DNA of 64,000 bases, taken from NCBI GenBank assembly GCA_009694135.1, contig SHVS01000004.1, positions 29,047 through 93,046 on the forward strand. Reading direction: 5' to 3'. The notes under the pieces are model-generated. The model did no database searches and was not told where the DNA came from. It saw nothing but the letters and a program-made list of their open reading frames with translations. The DNA comes from Alphaproteobacteria bacterium (GTDB lineage Bacteria > Pseudomonadota > Alphaproteobacteria > UBA6615). Of this stretch, positions 18,943 through 32,736 are shown piece by piece. Each line of letters opens with the position of its first letter. The stretch's first letter is position 1. Position numbers and translations under genes: made by a program.

Positions 18943-19344
18943 CTAGCGAAGGGCCCGAGCCGGTTGAAGCGATCCAAAACATCCAGGCGGCATGCCGGGA
19001 ACTTGATCTCCGAGCACGATTTGGTCGCCCGGTATGCCTATGTTGAGGACGTTGCGCGCGCGTTCTTCAAGCAAATCGAGGTCGAGGCTCTCGGGCTTCA
19101 GCCCGTTGACGCGCAACTCGCAATCGAGCAACTTGGCAACCACCGCGTCCAGTTGCGTTCGGGCGGTTTCCACCTTGGATTCGAGCCGGAAGTGCGCGAA
19201 CAGTCCACGGTTGCCGTAAATCAGGTAATAACCGAAATAGATGGTCAGCAAGGCGGCAAGCACCGGCCACGCGCTCAGCTGCAGCTGCCGCTTGAGGTCG
19301 AACCCCCGCGTTTCCCCCCGGACCATGGGAACGGACGCAGCCAT
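18943..19344 (-). CDS. ftsB: FtsB/DivIC-type septum formation initiator protein
   Basis: 133 aa bitopic protein: a short cytoplasmic N-terminus, one transmembrane helix (about residues 26-46, LSAWPVLAALLTIYFGYYLI) and a heptad-like coiled coil (FAHFRLESKVETARTQLDAV) followed by the conserved VLNIGIPGDQIVLGD end. This is the usual alphaproteobacterial gene next to eno. FtsB joins FtsL and FtsQ in the divisome to regulate septal peptidoglycan synthesis. The last 20 residues are Pro/Gly-rich and poorly conserved. In many relatives pdhA follows; here mltB does. Confidence 0.86.
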   Translation of the reverse strand: MAASVPMVRGETRGFDLKRQLQLSAWPVLAALLTIYFGYYLIYGNRGLFAHFRLESKVETARTQLDAVVAKLLDCELRVNGLKPESLDLDLLEERARNVLNIGIPGDQIVLGDQVPGMPPGCFGSLQPARALR

Positions 19345-19449
19345 AGCGCGTGACTCCGGTCAATACGTAGTCACCTAGGGATTCCAATAATTTACAGCGC
19401 GTGTGGCAAGAGTCCCACAACGTTCTTGCTTTGATCTCGTATGCTTGGC

Positions 19450-23290
<3,841 letters not shown>

Positions 23291-23608
23291 CTAACGCGGG
23301 GCAGCCGGCGTCTCGCCGGCTGCTGGCGCAGCGGGTGCGCCCACATCGAGGATCGAACGCGGCGCTTCGCTGCGGCTGGGCAGCAAAGTCAGGCCCAGGC
23401 TGGTAATAAAGAATGCCGCCGCCAGGATCGCGGTCACGCGCGTCAGCAAATTGGCGGTGGAGCGATTGCCGATCAGCCCGCCCATGCCGCCGCCTCCGCC
23501 GCCTCCGCCGCCAATGCCCAGGCCGCCGCCTTCCGAGCGCTGCATTAAAATGGTCCCGACCAGCCCGAAGGCGATCAAAATATGGATGACAAGCAGGACG
23601 GTTCTCAT
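23291..23608 (-). CDS. secG: Preprotein translocase subunit SecG
   Basis: 105 aa. Two transmembrane helices (TVLLVIHILIAFGLVGTILM and ATAILAAAFFITSLGLTLL-like segment) flank a conserved QRSEGGGLG loop with an uninterrupted glycine run, then a Pro/Ala-rich tail. SecG assists SecYE during protein export. The ATG at 23608 is preferred over 23626 because GGGAG lies 11 bases upstream and MRTVLLVIHIL matches the family start. The tpiA-secG-pyrG order is common. Confidence 0.93.
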   Translation of the reverse strand: MRTVLLVIHILIAFGLVGTILMQRSEGGGLGIGGGGGGGGGMGGLIGNRSTANLLTRVTAILAAAFFITSLGLTLLPSRSEAPRSILDVGAPAAPAAGETPAAPR

Positions 23609-23650
23609 GCCGGCGGGCGCTCCCATACAGGCGGGCGTCAGGAAATGCGA

Positions 23651-23674
23651 ACGGGCCCGCGCTTCGGGGCCCGT
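23651..23674. terminator. Strong GC hairpin between tpiA and secG
   Basis: Eight-base perfect arms ACGGGCCC (23651-23658) and GGGCCCGT (23667-23674) with an eight-base loop. It lies between the tpiA stop and the secG start on the minus strand. No U-tract follows on the minus strand, so it may be a processing or pausing hairpin or a Rho-aided terminator rather than a classic intrinsic terminator. Confidence 0.45.
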
Positions 23675-23720
23675 CCTCCTATTTACGCGCTCGCGCCGGG
23701 TTTTGCCAGTGGTGCGATCA

Positions 23721-24491
23721 TCAAAGCTTGGGACAGGCCTGGGCGATGGCCCAGAAGGCGTCTACGTCCAAGCTTGCCCCACCCACCAATGCGCCATCCA
23801 CATCGGCGAGCGCCAGGGTCTCCCTGGCATTGGCCGGCTTGACCGAGCCGCCATAAAGTATGCGCATCCGGTCGGCTTCGGCCCCCAAGCCTTGGCGCAG
23901 TGTCGCCCGGATATGGGCATGCGCCTCCGCGATCTGCGGCGGGGCGGCATTGCGTCCAGTGCCAATTGCCCAGACCGGCTCATAGGCGATAACCGTGTTG
24001 ACGGCGGTGGCGTTGGGCGGGACGGAAGCCTTGACCTGGGTGCTGAGCACGGCAAGTGTCTGGCCTCCGTCGCGTTCGGCCAGGGTCTCGCCGACGCAGA
24101 TGATCGCCATTAACCCTGCCGCCAGCGCTGCCTCGCTCTTCGCGCGTATCTGGGCATCACTCTCGCCATGCCCATGCCGTCGTTCGGAATGGCCGAGAAT
24201 GACATACCGCGCGCCCGCATCCTTGAGCATGCGGGCGGCGATGTCGCCGGTATAAGCGCCGTCCGTCTGCGGGGCGCAATCCTGACCACCGGTAGCGATC
24301 GGCGAACCGGCCAAAGCCTCGGAAATCGCGGCCAGCAAAGTTGCCGGCGGGCAGACCAGAAGGTCGCACGGCACCTCGGTCGCCGCGCGCAGGGCGGCCA
24401 CGCGGCGCACGCGGTCGAGCCCGTCGGCCTGTAAACCATTCATCTTCCAATTGCCGGCGATCAGTGGCCGGCGGCGAGTATTTTGCGCCAA
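23721..24491 (-). CDS. tpiA: Triosephosphate isomerase
   Basis: 256 aa TIM barrel. Substrate and catalytic motifs are intact: GNWKMNG (Lys), VILGHSERR (His electrophile), AYEPVWAIGTG (Glu base) and LYGGSVKPAN (phosphate loop). It interconverts dihydroxyacetone phosphate and glyceraldehyde-3-phosphate. The start is a TTG at 24491 with GGGAGGG a few bases upstream, no better ATG being available before GNWKMN. It is divergent from ppiD. Confidence 0.97.
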   Translation of the reverse strand: MAQNTRRRPLIAGNWKMNGLQADGLDRVRRVAALRAATEVPCDLLVCPPATLLAAISEALAGSPIATGGQDCAPQTDGAYTGDIAARMLKDAGARYVILGHSERRHGHGESDAQIRAKSEAALAAGLMAIICVGETLAERDGGQTLAVLSTQVKASVPPNATAVNTVIAYEPVWAIGTGRNAAPPQIAEAHAHIRATLRQGLGAEADRMRILYGGSVKPANARETLALADVDGALVGGASLDVDAFWAIAQACPKL

Positions 24492-24645
24492 GGGTCCCTC
24501 CCCGCTTGCGGGCTGCTCATAGCACGGCGCATGATCCCGGGCTAGGCCGCGACGGTTGCCCGGATTTCCGCCCCTCCCTATGATGCGCGCCCAATCGCCG
24601 CCCGGTCGATCATAAATGCCGGCGGCCCCAAGGGTTTATGGCCGT

Positions 24646-26538
24646 ATGGCGCTCCGATCGCTTCGTAACGCGGCTAATTCTTGGGTGTTCAAGGGCCTGA
24701 TGGTTCTGCTCGCCTTCACCTTCGCGGCATTTTTTGGCGTTAGCGGCGATCCTTTCACGCGCACCACGGCGCCGATTACCGTTGGTGGAACGGATATCGA
24801 CGCCAAAACCATACAACGCGCCTTCGAGGAACAACGTCGGCGGATTTCGCAGACGCTGAACCAGGCGATAACGGCAGAGCAGGCGCAGCGGTTTGGCCTC
24901 GTCGATAACACGGTGAATGGCTTGATCACCGAGGAAGTGCTGGACCGAGCCGGGCGCAACGCAGGTCTGGCCGCCTCGGACGCCATGATCTCGCGCGCGA
25001 TCCGCGAAAGTCCGCAGTTTCGGCCCGGCAACGGTCCATTCGACCCCTACGCCTTCGCCGAATTCCTGAGCAGCCAAGGCATGAGCGAGGCCGAGTTTGT
25101 CGTCTTGATGCGCAAGCAGATCGTGCAATCGCAACTTCTGCAGGCGGCTGGCGTGGGCGCGACCGTGCCCAATGCCGCGATCGAACTGCTCTATCGCTAT
25201 CGCACCGAAAAGCGTGTTGCCGTGGTTGCGACTGTGCGTGGCGATACCGCGGGTGAGGAGGCAGTACCGGACGAAGCAGCGCAGCAGGCCTATTACGACG
25301 CCAATAAGAGCCGCTTCATGGCGCCGGCGATGCGCGCCGCGACGGTCGCTTTCCTCAGCCCGGAGAAATTCGCCGAGGAAATTGCCATCTCTGAGGCCGA
25401 TATCGCCGCCGCCTATGTTTCCGAAAAGGGCCGTTACGAAACGCCCGAGAATCGCTCCCTGGTGCAAGCGGTCGTTCCGATCGAACGCAAGGCGGACGCT
25501 GAGCGCCTTGTCAAACTGGTCGCCGATGGTGCGACCTTCGCCGCCGCGGCAAAGGAAATCACCGGCGCCCAACCGGTTGAATTGGGCACGCTGACGCGCG
25601 CCGATTTTGCGGTGGAGGCTCTGATCGATGCGGCCTTTAATACAAGTGAGGGCGCTGTCAGCGCGCCCGTGCCATCGGCGCTCGGTTGGCATGTGCTGTA
25701 TGTGAAGGCGATTACCCCTGGCACGACGAAAAGCCTCGATGAGCTGCGTGATCCGATCAAGCGCGACCTTGCCCTGCGGCGGGCGCGCGAGACGATCTTT
25801 AAACTCGGCAATTCCGTCGAAGACACGCTCGCCGGCGGCGCGACCATCGAAAAAGCGGCTGAAGTGCATCACCTTGAGGTGGTTAAGATCGCCAGGGTGG
25901 CGCAGGACGGCACAACGCAGGATGGGACGCCGATTACCGGACTGCCCGTGCTGCGCAACGTGCTGCAATCGATTTATGCAACTCAGGTGGGGCGCGACAG
26001 CGACCTGACGGAAACCCCCGATGGCGGCTTTTATGTGCTGCGGGTCGATAGCGTGACCCCGCCAACACAGAAGCCGCTCGACCAAGTCCGCGCCGAAGTC
26101 ACGCGCGGTTGGCAGGGTGAACAACGGCGCGCGCGCGCCGAAACCGTGGCCAAGCAGATTCTGGCGCGGGTCGAGGCCGGCGAAGAGCTTTCCGTGGTCG
26201 CGCCCGCGCTCGGCGCCCAGTTCCAGACCACGCAGCCCTTCCCGCGCAGCGGCGGCGGCGCGGGAATCGCGCTCGGCACCGACATGGCGGCGCAGCTGTT
26301 TCGCGCCAAGCCGCGCGACGTGGTTTTGGCGCCCTCGGGCGAGACCTATCAAGTCGCTCGGCTGATATCGATCGAGCGGGCTGTGCCCAATGTCGCGGAC
26401 GCCGCATTTAAGCAGGCCGCGGATGCACTCAAGAGCGCGGTCGCCAATGATCTTGAGACGGCTCTGGCCGATGCCATGCGCGCCGGCATCAGCGTCTCGG
26501 TCGATCAGACGGCGATCGACAAGCTGTTCGCGCAGTAG
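24646..26538 (+). CDS. ppiD: Peptidyl-prolyl cis-trans isomerase PpiD (SurA/parvulin family)
   Basis: 630 aa inner-membrane-anchored periplasmic chaperone. One N-terminal transmembrane helix (VFKGLMVLLAFTFAAFFGV) follows LRSLRNAANSW, then a SurA_N-like domain and one or two parvulin-like regions (weak, with GWHVLYVKAI as the recognisable piece). PpiD assists folding of exported proteins at the Sec exit. The ATG at 24646 has AAGGG at 24630-24634; the ATG at 24616 has no ribosome-binding site but remains possible. It ends five bases before trpE, an arrangement common in alphaproteobacteria. Confidence 0.9.
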   Translation: MALRSLRNAANSWVFKGLMVLLAFTFAAFFGVSGDPFTRTTAPITVGGTDIDAKTIQRAFEEQRRRISQTLNQAITAEQAQRFGLVDNTVNGLITEEVLDRAGRNAGLAASDAMISRAIRESPQFRPGNGPFDPYAFAEFLSSQGMSEAEFVVLMRKQIVQSQLLQAAGVGATVPNAAIELLYRYRTEKRVAVVATVRGDTAGEEAVPDEAAQQAYYDANKSRFMAPAMRAATVAFLSPEKFAEEIAISEADIAAAYVSEKGRYETPENRSLVQAVVPIERKADAERLVKLVADGATFAAAAKEITGAQPVELGTLTRADFAVEALIDAAFNTSEGAVSAPVPSALGWHVLYVKAITPGTTKSLDELRDPIKRDLALRRARETIFKLGNSVEDTLAGGATIEKAAEVHHLEVVKIARVAQDGTTQDGTPITGLPVLRNVLQSIYATQVGRDSDLTETPDGGFYVLRVDSVTPPTQKPLDQVRAEVTRGWQGEQRRARAETVAKQILARVEAGEELSVVAPALGAQFQTTQPFPRSGGGAGIALGTDMAAQLFRAKPRDVVLAPSGETYQVARLISIERAVPNVADAAFKQAADALKSAVANDLETALADAMRAGISVSVDQTAIDKLFAQ

Positions 26539-26543
26539 CGGTC

Positions 26544-28058
26544 ATGGGCGGCCCAGCTAGCGCGGCACCTCCGGTCGAACCGGACCGCGCCACCTTCTCC
26601 AGCCGCCATGCCAAGGGAACGGCCCAGCTCGTCTGGAGCAAGCTCGCGGCCGACCTGCTGACGCCGGTCGCGGCCATGCTGCGACTGGGCGCGCATCGCC
26701 CGATGAGTTTCTTGCTTGAGTCGGTCGAGGGCGGATCGGTCCGGGGGCGCTATTCGATCATCGGGCTCAAGCCCGACCTGATCTGGCGCTGCCGCGATCA
26801 GCTCGCCGAGATCAATCGCGACCCGCTGCACGACCCGCTCGCCTATGCGCTCGATCCGCTGCCGGCGCTGCAGTCGCTCGCCGCGCTGATCGAGGCCAGC
26901 CGGCTTGCTATCCCTGCCCCACTGCCGCCCATGGCTGCCGGCCTGTTTGGCTATCTGGCCTATGACACAGTTCGCTTGGTCGAGCGCATCCCGGACAAGA
27001 ACCCGGATATGCTTGGCATCCCGGATGCGATGTTCCTGCGCCCGTCGGTGATAGCAATTTTCGACGGCGTCGAGGACGCGGTTACGATCGTAACCCCGGT
27101 GCGCCCGGCCAAGGGCGTGACCGCCGAGGCCGCTTATGCGGCCGCCTGCGAGCGCATCTCCGCGATTGCTTCCGAGCTGGAAAAGCCGCTGCCCCCAAGG
27201 CAAGCGGCGACCCCGGTCGCACCCGCCACGCCGAAGTCGAACTTCACGCCCGACGCGTTCAAGCGCATGGTCGAGGCGGCCAAGAGCTACATCCGCGCCG
27301 GCGACATCTTCCAGGTCGTGCCGAGCCAGCGCTTCCGCGTGCCGTTTACCCTGCCGCCGTTTGCTTTGTATCGCTCCTTGCGCCGGCTTAATCCGTCGCC
27401 CTTCCTGTTCTATCTCGACCTCGGCGGGTTCCACATCGTCGGTTCAAGCCCGGAAATCTTGGTGCGGCTGCGCGACGGGACGGTCACCATCCGGCCGCTC
27501 GCCGGCACGCGCCCGCGCGGCAAGACCCCGGCCGAGGATCGCGCGCTGGCCGAGGAGCTGCTCGCCGATCCAAAGGAGCGCGCCGAGCATCTGATGCTGC
27601 TCGACCTCGGCCGCAACGATGTCGGCCGGGTCGCCAAGATCGGCACGGTCAAGGTGACCGAACAGTTCACGATCGAGCGCTACAGCCATGTGATGCACAT
27701 CGTCTCCAACGTCGAGGGCGAGATCGACCCGGCGCATAACGCGATCGCGGCGCTGATGGCCGGCTTCCCGGCCGGTACCGTTTCGGGCGCGCCCAAGGTG
27801 CGGGCGATGGAGATCATCGACGAACTCGAGCCCGAGCGGCGCGGCGTCTATGGCGGGGCCGTAGGCTATTTCGGGGCCGATGGGGCCATGGACACCTGCA
27901 TCGCGCTGCGTACCTCGGTCGTCAAAGACGGGGTTATGTATGTCCAGGCCGGCGGCGGCATCGTCGCCGATAGCGACCCGGAAGCCGAGTTCCAGGAGAC
28001 GATCAATAAATCCAAGGCGCTGATCCGCGCCGCCGAGGACGCCTGGAAATTTGTCTAG
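26544..28058 (+). CDS. trpE: Anthranilate synthase component I
   Basis: 504 aa. The N-terminal regulatory region has LLESVEGG (feedback tryptophan site, LLES motif) and the chorismate-utilising domain has IFQVVPSQRF, GSSPEILVRL, RPLAGTRPRG, LVDLG-like LMLLDLGRNDVGRV, FPAGTVSGAPKVRAMEII and GGGIVADSDPEAEFQE. It makes anthranilate from chorismate using ammonia from TrpG. It overlaps the end of the opposite-strand small gene by four bases. No leader peptide gene precedes it because ppiD is directly upstream. Confidence 0.97.
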   Translation: MGGPASAAPPVEPDRATFSSRHAKGTAQLVWSKLAADLLTPVAAMLRLGAHRPMSFLLESVEGGSVRGRYSIIGLKPDLIWRCRDQLAEINRDPLHDPLAYALDPLPALQSLAALIEASRLAIPAPLPPMAAGLFGYLAYDTVRLVERIPDKNPDMLGIPDAMFLRPSVIAIFDGVEDAVTIVTPVRPAKGVTAEAAYAAACERISAIASELEKPLPPRQAATPVAPATPKSNFTPDAFKRMVEAAKSYIRAGDIFQVVPSQRFRVPFTLPPFALYRSLRRLNPSPFLFYLDLGGFHIVGSSPEILVRLRDGTVTIRPLAGTRPRGKTPAEDRALAEELLADPKERAEHLMLLDLGRNDVGRVAKIGTVKVTEQFTIERYSHVMHIVSNVEGEIDPAHNAIAALMAGFPAGTVSGAPKVRAMEIIDELEPERRGVYGGAVGYFGADGAMDTCIALRTSVVKDGVMYVQAGGGIVADSDPEAEFQETINKSKALIRAAEDAWKFV

Positions 28059-28459
28059 CGTGGTCGCGGCGCTGGGGTGAGGCGCGTCGTCGGCGGATCG
28101 CCGCGAAAGCCCGAGGCGCGGCCCCAGGGTCCGGCGCTGCGCACCTCGACCCAGTCATAGGCGACGGTCGTTTCGGCCTGCGCCACCAAGCGCCCGTCCT
28201 GCTGCAGGACGACCAGGATGCGCCAGAAGGGATCGCTTTTGCGTAGCGTGCAAGACACGCCCTTGCCGGTAATATTCAGGGTCTTCGGCGTCGCCGCGGT
28301 GAAGCGCACGTGCTCGACGCCGAGCGTAGCGGTCAACACGGTGCATTCGCCCTCGAGCGTCAGCGCCGGCGTGCCGCCGAGCACCAGCCGGAATTCGGCC
28401 GCGGCGGCGACCGGGCTCGCGAATATGGTTAATGCCAGGAGCGTGAGCACGCGATTCAT
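28055..28459 (-). CDS. Secreted hypothetical protein between trpE and trpG
   Basis: 134 aa that I do not recognise. It has a clear Sec signal peptide ([21 protein letters not shown], cleavage about residue 20), two cysteines (in [11 protein letters not shown] and GVSCTLRK) that could form a periplasmic disulfide, and a proline/arginine-rich end. It runs opposite to the trp genes: its stop overlaps the trpE stop by four bases, and its start is 110 bases from trpG. No membrane segment beyond the signal and no repeats. The signal peptide, paired cysteines and clean fit between neighbours support a real gene. Confidence 0.72.
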   Translation of the reverse strand: MNRVLTLLALTIFASPVAAAAEFRLVLGGTPALTLEGECTVLTATLGVEHVRFTAATPKTLNITGKGVSCTLRKSDPFWRILVVLQQDGRLVAQAETTVAYDWVEVRSAGPWGRASGFRGDPPTTRLTPAPRPR

Positions 28460-28569
28460 GCTCCGCAGGATACACCAAACCGGCCAAACATTGCCTTGGC
28501 CTGTTACGGTCGGCTACACTTGCGCCTGGCTCGCGCGGGGCGCGCGCCAATTCCGCCGGATGTGGCCGC

Positions 28570-29184
28570 ATGTTTCTGCTGATCGATAACTACGACAGCT
28601 TCACCTATAACCTGCTGCATTTCCTCGGCGAGCTGGGGGCGGCGGTCGAGGTGCGGCGCAACGATGCGCTCGGCGTGGACGAGGCGCTGGCGCTCGCGCC
28701 GGAAGTGATCGTGCTCTCCCCCGGCCCGTGCGACCCGGACAAGGCCGGCATCTGCTTGGCCCTCATCGCCGCCGCCGCCGAGCGTCGCGTGCCATTGCTC
28801 GGCGTGTGTCTCGGCCATCAGGCGATCGGCCAAGCCTTTGGCGGCAAGGTCGTGCGCGCGGCGACGCCGATGCATGGCAAGCTGTCGCGCATCAATCATC
28901 GCGGCACTGGGTTGTTCAAAGGCGTACCGAGCCCATTCACCGCCACTCGCTATCACTCGCTGATCGTCGAGCGCGCGACCCTGCCGGCGAGCCTCGCCGT
29001 CAGCGCCGAGACCGACGACGGGCTGATCATGGGACTGGAACACCGCAGCCTGCCGATCTGGGGCGTCCAGTTTCACCCGGAAAGCATCGCGTCCGAGCAC
29101 GGCCACACACTCCTGGCCAATTTCATCGAATTGGCCACCGGGCGGAAGGCACAGCGCATGCCGAAGCATGTGCGGGCCGCATGA
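28570..29184 (+). CDS. trpG: Anthranilate synthase component II (glutamine amidotransferase)
   Basis: 204 aa class I amidotransferase. It has [11 protein letters not shown], the oxyanion region SPGPCDPD, nucleophile Cys in [15 protein letters not shown], and the His/Glu pair in GVQFHPESI. It supplies ammonia to TrpE and may also serve PabB. It is coupled to trpD by an ATGA overlap at 29181-29184. A promoter may lie in the 110-base gap upstream, which the opposite-strand gene also uses. Confidence 0.97.
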   Translation: MFLLIDNYDSFTYNLLHFLGELGAAVEVRRNDALGVDEALALAPEVIVLSPGPCDPDKAGICLALIAAAAERRVPLLGVCLGHQAIGQAFGGKVVRAATPMHGKLSRINHRGTGLFKGVPSPFTATRYHSLIVERATLPASLAVSAETDDGLIMGLEHRSLPIWGVQFHPESIASEHGHTLLANFIELATGRKAQRMPKHVRAA

Positions 29185-30230
29185 GCGCACCCGAAGTCAA
29201 TCCGGCGAACCTCAAGCCCACGCTCGCGCGTGTGGCGACGGGGCATAGTCTTTCGCAAACCGAGGCCGAGCAGGCCTTCGAGATCCTGATGTCGGGCCTG
29301 GCCACGCCGGCGCAGATCGGCGGCTTGCTCATGGCGCTGCGCGTACGCGGCGAAACCGTGGACGAGATCACCGGCGCGGCCCGGATCATGCGCCGGAAAG
29401 CCATCCCGATCGAAGCGCCGGCGGGCGCGATCGACACCTGCGGCACCGGCGGCGACGCCAAAGGGACGCTGAATGTTTCGACCGGCGCGAGCCTGGTGGT
29501 TGCCGCCTGCGGTGTGCCGGTCGCCAAACACGGCAATCGCGCGCTGTCGTCCAAGACCGGCGCGGCCGATGTACTGGGCGCGCTCGGCGTCAATATCGAC
29601 GCGAATTTCGCGCTGGTGAAGGAAACACTCTGGAATAACAATCTGTGTTTCCTCATGGCCCCGCGCCACCACACCGCGATGCGCAATGTCGCCGGGCCGC
29701 GCGTCGAGCTTGGCACGCGCACGATCTTCAACCTCATCGGGCCGTTGTCCAACCCGGCCGGGGTCAAGCTTCAGCTTGTCGGCGTGTTCGCGCATGAATG
29801 GGTCGAGAAACTGGCGCAGGTATTGGCCAATCTCGGCAGCGAGCGCGCCTGGGTGGTGCATGGCGCCGACGGACTCGATGAAATTTCGACCACCGGCGTG
29901 ACCCATGTCGCCGAACTCGATCGGGGTAAGGTCCGCAGCTTCGACATCACGCCGGAAGATGCCGGTCTGCCGCGCGCCAAGCTCGCGGATTTGCTTGGCG
30001 GCGATGCCAAGGACAACGCCGCCGCGATGCGCGCCCTGCTCGCCGGGCAAAAGGGGCCATTCCGCGATATCGTGCTGTTCTCCTCGGCGGCGGCGCTGAT
30101 CGTCGCCGACCGGGCGAGCGATTTGAAAGCGGGCGTCAAGCTCGGCGGCGAAGCGATCGACAGCGGCGCGGCCAAGACCGTGCTCGATCGCATGGTCGCA
30201 ATAACCAACCGGGCGGTGAGTGCGACATGA
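29181..30230 (+). CDS. trpD: Anthranilate phosphoribosyltransferase
   Basis: 349 aa. It transfers phosphoribose from PRPP to anthranilate. The PRPP-binding motif [38 protein letters not shown] and the [31 protein letters not shown] block are intact. The open frame extends upstream inside trpG, but the ATG at 29181 overlaps the trpG stop and gives the normal length. It is coupled to trpC by another ATGA. Confidence 0.97.
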   Translation: MSAPEVNPANLKPTLARVATGHSLSQTEAEQAFEILMSGLATPAQIGGLLMALRVRGETVDEITGAARIMRRKAIPIEAPAGAIDTCGTGGDAKGTLNVSTGASLVVAACGVPVAKHGNRALSSKTGAADVLGALGVNIDANFALVKETLWNNNLCFLMAPRHHTAMRNVAGPRVELGTRTIFNLIGPLSNPAGVKLQLVGVFAHEWVEKLAQVLANLGSERAWVVHGADGLDEISTTGVTHVAELDRGKVRSFDITPEDAGLPRAKLADLLGGDAKDNAAAMRALLAGQKGPFRDIVLFSSAAALIVADRASDLKAGVKLGGEAIDSGAAKTVLDRMVAITNRAVSAT

Positions 30231-31033
30231 GCGATGTTCTCGAGGAAATTTGCGCCGACAAGCGCGTGCATATCGACGGCTGCAAGGCTGAGGTTCCGCT
30301 GGCGGTTTTTGAGAAGATTATTAAGCTGCAATCTCCGCCGCGCGGCTTCGCCCGCAAGCTTGAGGAGGCGGCGGAGGCCATGGGCTTCGGTCTGATCGCC
30401 GAGCTCAAGCGTGCCTCGCCGTCGAAAGGGCTGATCCGCACCCATTTCGATCCCCCGGCAATGGCGCGCGCCTATGCCGAGGGCGGAGCGACCTGCCTGT
30501 CGGTGTTGACTGATGTTCCGTTCTTTCAGGGCGCGGACGAACATCTGGTGACTGCCCGCGGCGCGGTCGCATTGCCGGTGCTGCGCAAGGATTTCATGCT
30601 CGACCCGTATCAGGTTTACGAAGCGCGTTCGCTTGGCGCCGATTGCGTCCTCCTGATCATGGCGGCGATCGACGACATGACGGCGCAGCTGCTGGCGCGC
30701 GTCGCCAAGGATCTCGGCATGGATGTGTTGGTCGAGGTGCATGATACCGCCGAACTCGACCGTGCGCTTGGCCTGGATGCCAAGTTGATCGGCATCAACA
30801 ACCGCAACCTGCATACGATGATTGTCGATCTGGCCACCACGGAAAAACTGGCGTTGGGGGTGCCCAAGGATCGCCTGATCGTTTCGGAAAGCGGGATCAG
30901 CAACCGCGGCGATATCGACCGCCTGGTCGCGGCCGGCGCCCGCGCGTTTCTCGTTGGCGAGACGCTGATGCGGCAGAAGGATCTCGCGGCCGGAGTGCGC
31001 AGGCTGCTCGCTCCGGCACAGGCGACGGTGTAA
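30227..31033 (+). CDS. trpC: Indole-3-glycerol phosphate synthase
   Basis: 268 aa monofunctional TIM barrel. It has LIAELKRASPSKGLI, SVLTDVPFFQGADEHL, LRKDFMLDPYQVYEAR, LIGINNRNLHT and VSESGISNRGDIDRL, which cover the catalytic lysines and glutamates. It closes the indole ring during tryptophan synthesis. TrpF is not fused and is not in the window. The gene ends three bases before moaC. Confidence 0.97.
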   Translation: MSDVLEEICADKRVHIDGCKAEVPLAVFEKIIKLQSPPRGFARKLEEAAEAMGFGLIAELKRASPSKGLIRTHFDPPAMARAYAEGGATCLSVLTDVPFFQGADEHLVTARGAVALPVLRKDFMLDPYQVYEARSLGADCVLLIMAAIDDMTAQLLARVAKDLGMDVLVEVHDTAELDRALGLDAKLIGINNRNLHTMIVDLATTEKLALGVPKDRLIVSESGISNRGDIDRLVAAGARAFLVGETLMRQKDLAAGVRRLLAPAQATV

Positions 31034-31036
31034 CGC

Positions 31037-31516
31037 ATGGCCCGGTTATCGCATGTCGATGCCGAGGGCAAGGCGCGCATGGTTGATGTCGGCGACAAGG
31101 CCGAGACCGACCGGATCGCGAGCGCGCGCGGCTCGGTCTTGATGCAGCCCGCGACGCTGGCGCTGATCCAAGAGGGCGGCATGCCCAAAGGCGACGTGCT
31201 GGCGGTCGCTCGGCTCGCTGGGATCATGGGCGCCAAACGCACCAGCGATCTGATCCCCCTCTGCCACCCGCTCAACCTGTCCAATGTCGAGGTCGAGCTC
31301 ACGCCTGATGCCAAGCGCAGCGCGATCGATATTTCCGCCACGGCACGGCTGCAAGGCCGCACCGGGGTGGAGATGGAGGCGCTGACGGCGGTGAGCGTGG
31401 CCGCGCTTACGATTTATGACATGTGTAAAGCGGTCGATCGCTCGATGCGTTTGACCGACATCCGGCTAACCTACAAGAGCGGCGGCAAATCGGGGATTTT
31501 TCAGGAAAAGTCATGA
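31037..31516 (+). CDS. moaC: Cyclic pyranopterin monophosphate synthase
   Basis: 159 aa. It makes cyclic pyranopterin monophosphate, an early molybdenum cofactor intermediate. Signatures are [46 protein letters not shown] and MCKAVDRSM with catalytic Lys and Asp; the end KSGGKSG is typical. The trpC-moaC-moeA linkage is common in alphaproteobacteria. It is coupled to moeA by an ATGA overlap at 31513-31516. Confidence 0.97.
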   Translation: MARLSHVDAEGKARMVDVGDKAETDRIASARGSVLMQPATLALIQEGGMPKGDVLAVARLAGIMGAKRTSDLIPLCHPLNLSNVEVELTPDAKRSAIDISATARLQGRTGVEMEALTAVSVAALTIYDMCKAVDRSMRLTDIRLTYKSGGKSGIFQEKS

Positions 31517-32736
31517 TCACCGTCGAGGAGGCGCAAGCGCGCGTCCTGCAGGCCTTCGCGCCCCTCGCCGCCGAAAGCGTCGCGCTCGATCGCGCCTCTG
31601 GCCGCGTGCTCGCCGCTGATTTGACTGCACGACGGTCGCAGCCGCCGGTCGCCGTGTCGGCAATGGACGGCTATGCCATCCGCGCTGCCGATGTGGCCAT
31701 GCTTCCCGCGCGCCTGAGTGTCATTGGGGCCGCCCCGGCCGGGCGAAAGTTTACCGGGACGCTCGGTGCTGGCCAGGCGGTGCGGATCTTTACTGGCGGC
31801 AGCGTACCAAGCGGCGCCGACGCTGTTGTTATCCAGGAAAACGTCGTTTCCGAGGACGGTTCATTTATCCGTGTGCTTGACGGCGTGTCGCGTCCGGGGG
31901 CCAATATTCGCCTGGCCGGACTTGATTTCACGGTCGGCGACCGGTTGCTGACTGCTGGGCGGCGTTTAACCGCGCCCGCTATTGGGCTGGCGGCTGCGAT
32001 GAATTTGGCTGACCTGCCGGTACGACGGCAGCCGCGGGTTGCCATACTTTCGACCGGCGACGAATTGGTCATGCCGGGTGAGTCGTCCATCGGCGAGGAT
32101 CGCATCGTCGCCGCCAATGGCTTCGCGCTCGCCGCCTATGTGCGCGATTGGGGCGGCGAGCCGGTCGATCTGGGGATCGCACGCGATTCGATTGCGGAGC
32201 TCAAGGCCGCCGCCGCCGGAGCGGCCGGCTGCGATCTGCTGGTGACCAGCGGCGGGGCCAGCGTCGGCGAGCATGATCTGATCCAGCGCGCGCTGGGAGA
32301 ATCCGGTTTTGCGCTCGAGTTCTGGAAAGTCGCTCTACGCCCAGGTAAGCCGTTCATTTTCGGAAAGATCGGTGCCGTTCCGGTTCTTGGCCTGCCCGGG
32401 AATCCGGTGTCCGCGCTGGTTTGCGCGCTGCTCTTCCTGCGCCCGGCGATCGACCGATTGCTCGGGCTCGACCCGCCCGGGATTGCAGAGATGTCTGTGA
32501 CGCTGGGGCGCGATTTGCCGGCCAACGACCAGCGCCAAGACTACATGCGCGCCTCCATAAAGCGCGACGCTCGCGGAACTTTTGTGGCGACTCCGTTCGA
32601 GCACCAGGACAGTTCGATGCTTTCGGTTCTGGCGCGCGCGGATGGCCTGGTCATTCGGCCACCGAACGCGCCGGCGGCGCGAAAGGGCGACCCCGTTCAC
32701 CTGCTGCCTCTCACCGAACGCGCATTCGGCGCTTGA
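31513..32736 (+). CDS. moeA: Molybdopterin molybdenumtransferase MoeA
   Basis: 407 aa. It inserts molybdenum into adenylylated molybdopterin. Motifs are [62 protein letters not shown] and [14 protein letters not shown], covering the four-domain MoeA fold. The stop TGA (32734-32736) lies inside the -35 hexamer of the lexA promoter. No other late-stage molybdenum cofactor genes are seen. Confidence 0.97.
   Translation: MITVEEAQARVLQAFAPLAAESVALDRASGRVLAADLTARRSQPPVAVSAMDGYAIRAADVAMLPARLSVIGAAPAGRKFTGTLGAGQAVRIFTGGSVPSGADAVVIQENVVSEDGSFIRVLDGVSRPGANIRLAGLDFTVGDRLLTAGRRLTAPAIGLAAAMNLADLPVRRQPRVAILSTGDELVMPGESSIGEDRIVAANGFALAAYVRDWGGEPVDLGIARDSIAELKAAAAGAAGCDLLVTSGGASVGEHDLIQRALGESGFALEFWKVALRPGKPFIFGKIGAVPVLGLPGNPVSALVCALLFLRPAIDRLLGLDPPGIAEMSVTLGRDLPANDQRQDYMRASIKRDARGTFVATPFEHQDSSMLSVLARADGLVIRPPNAPAARKGDPVHLLPLTERAFGA

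Noticed and set aside
18870..18945. tRNA-like stretch containing GATTCGAACC near the end of the ftsB-like gene
   Set aside because: The T-loop-like sequence is present, but I could not build an acceptor stem and anticodon arm on either strand.
19395..19430. Weak hairpin TGTGG/CCACA downstream of eno as a terminator
   Set aside because: Only five pairs, an eight-base loop and no U-tract.
24610..26352. Long minus-strand open frame antisense to ppiD
   Set aside because: Shadow of ppiD; Arg/Gly/His-rich with no motifs and no ribosome-binding site.
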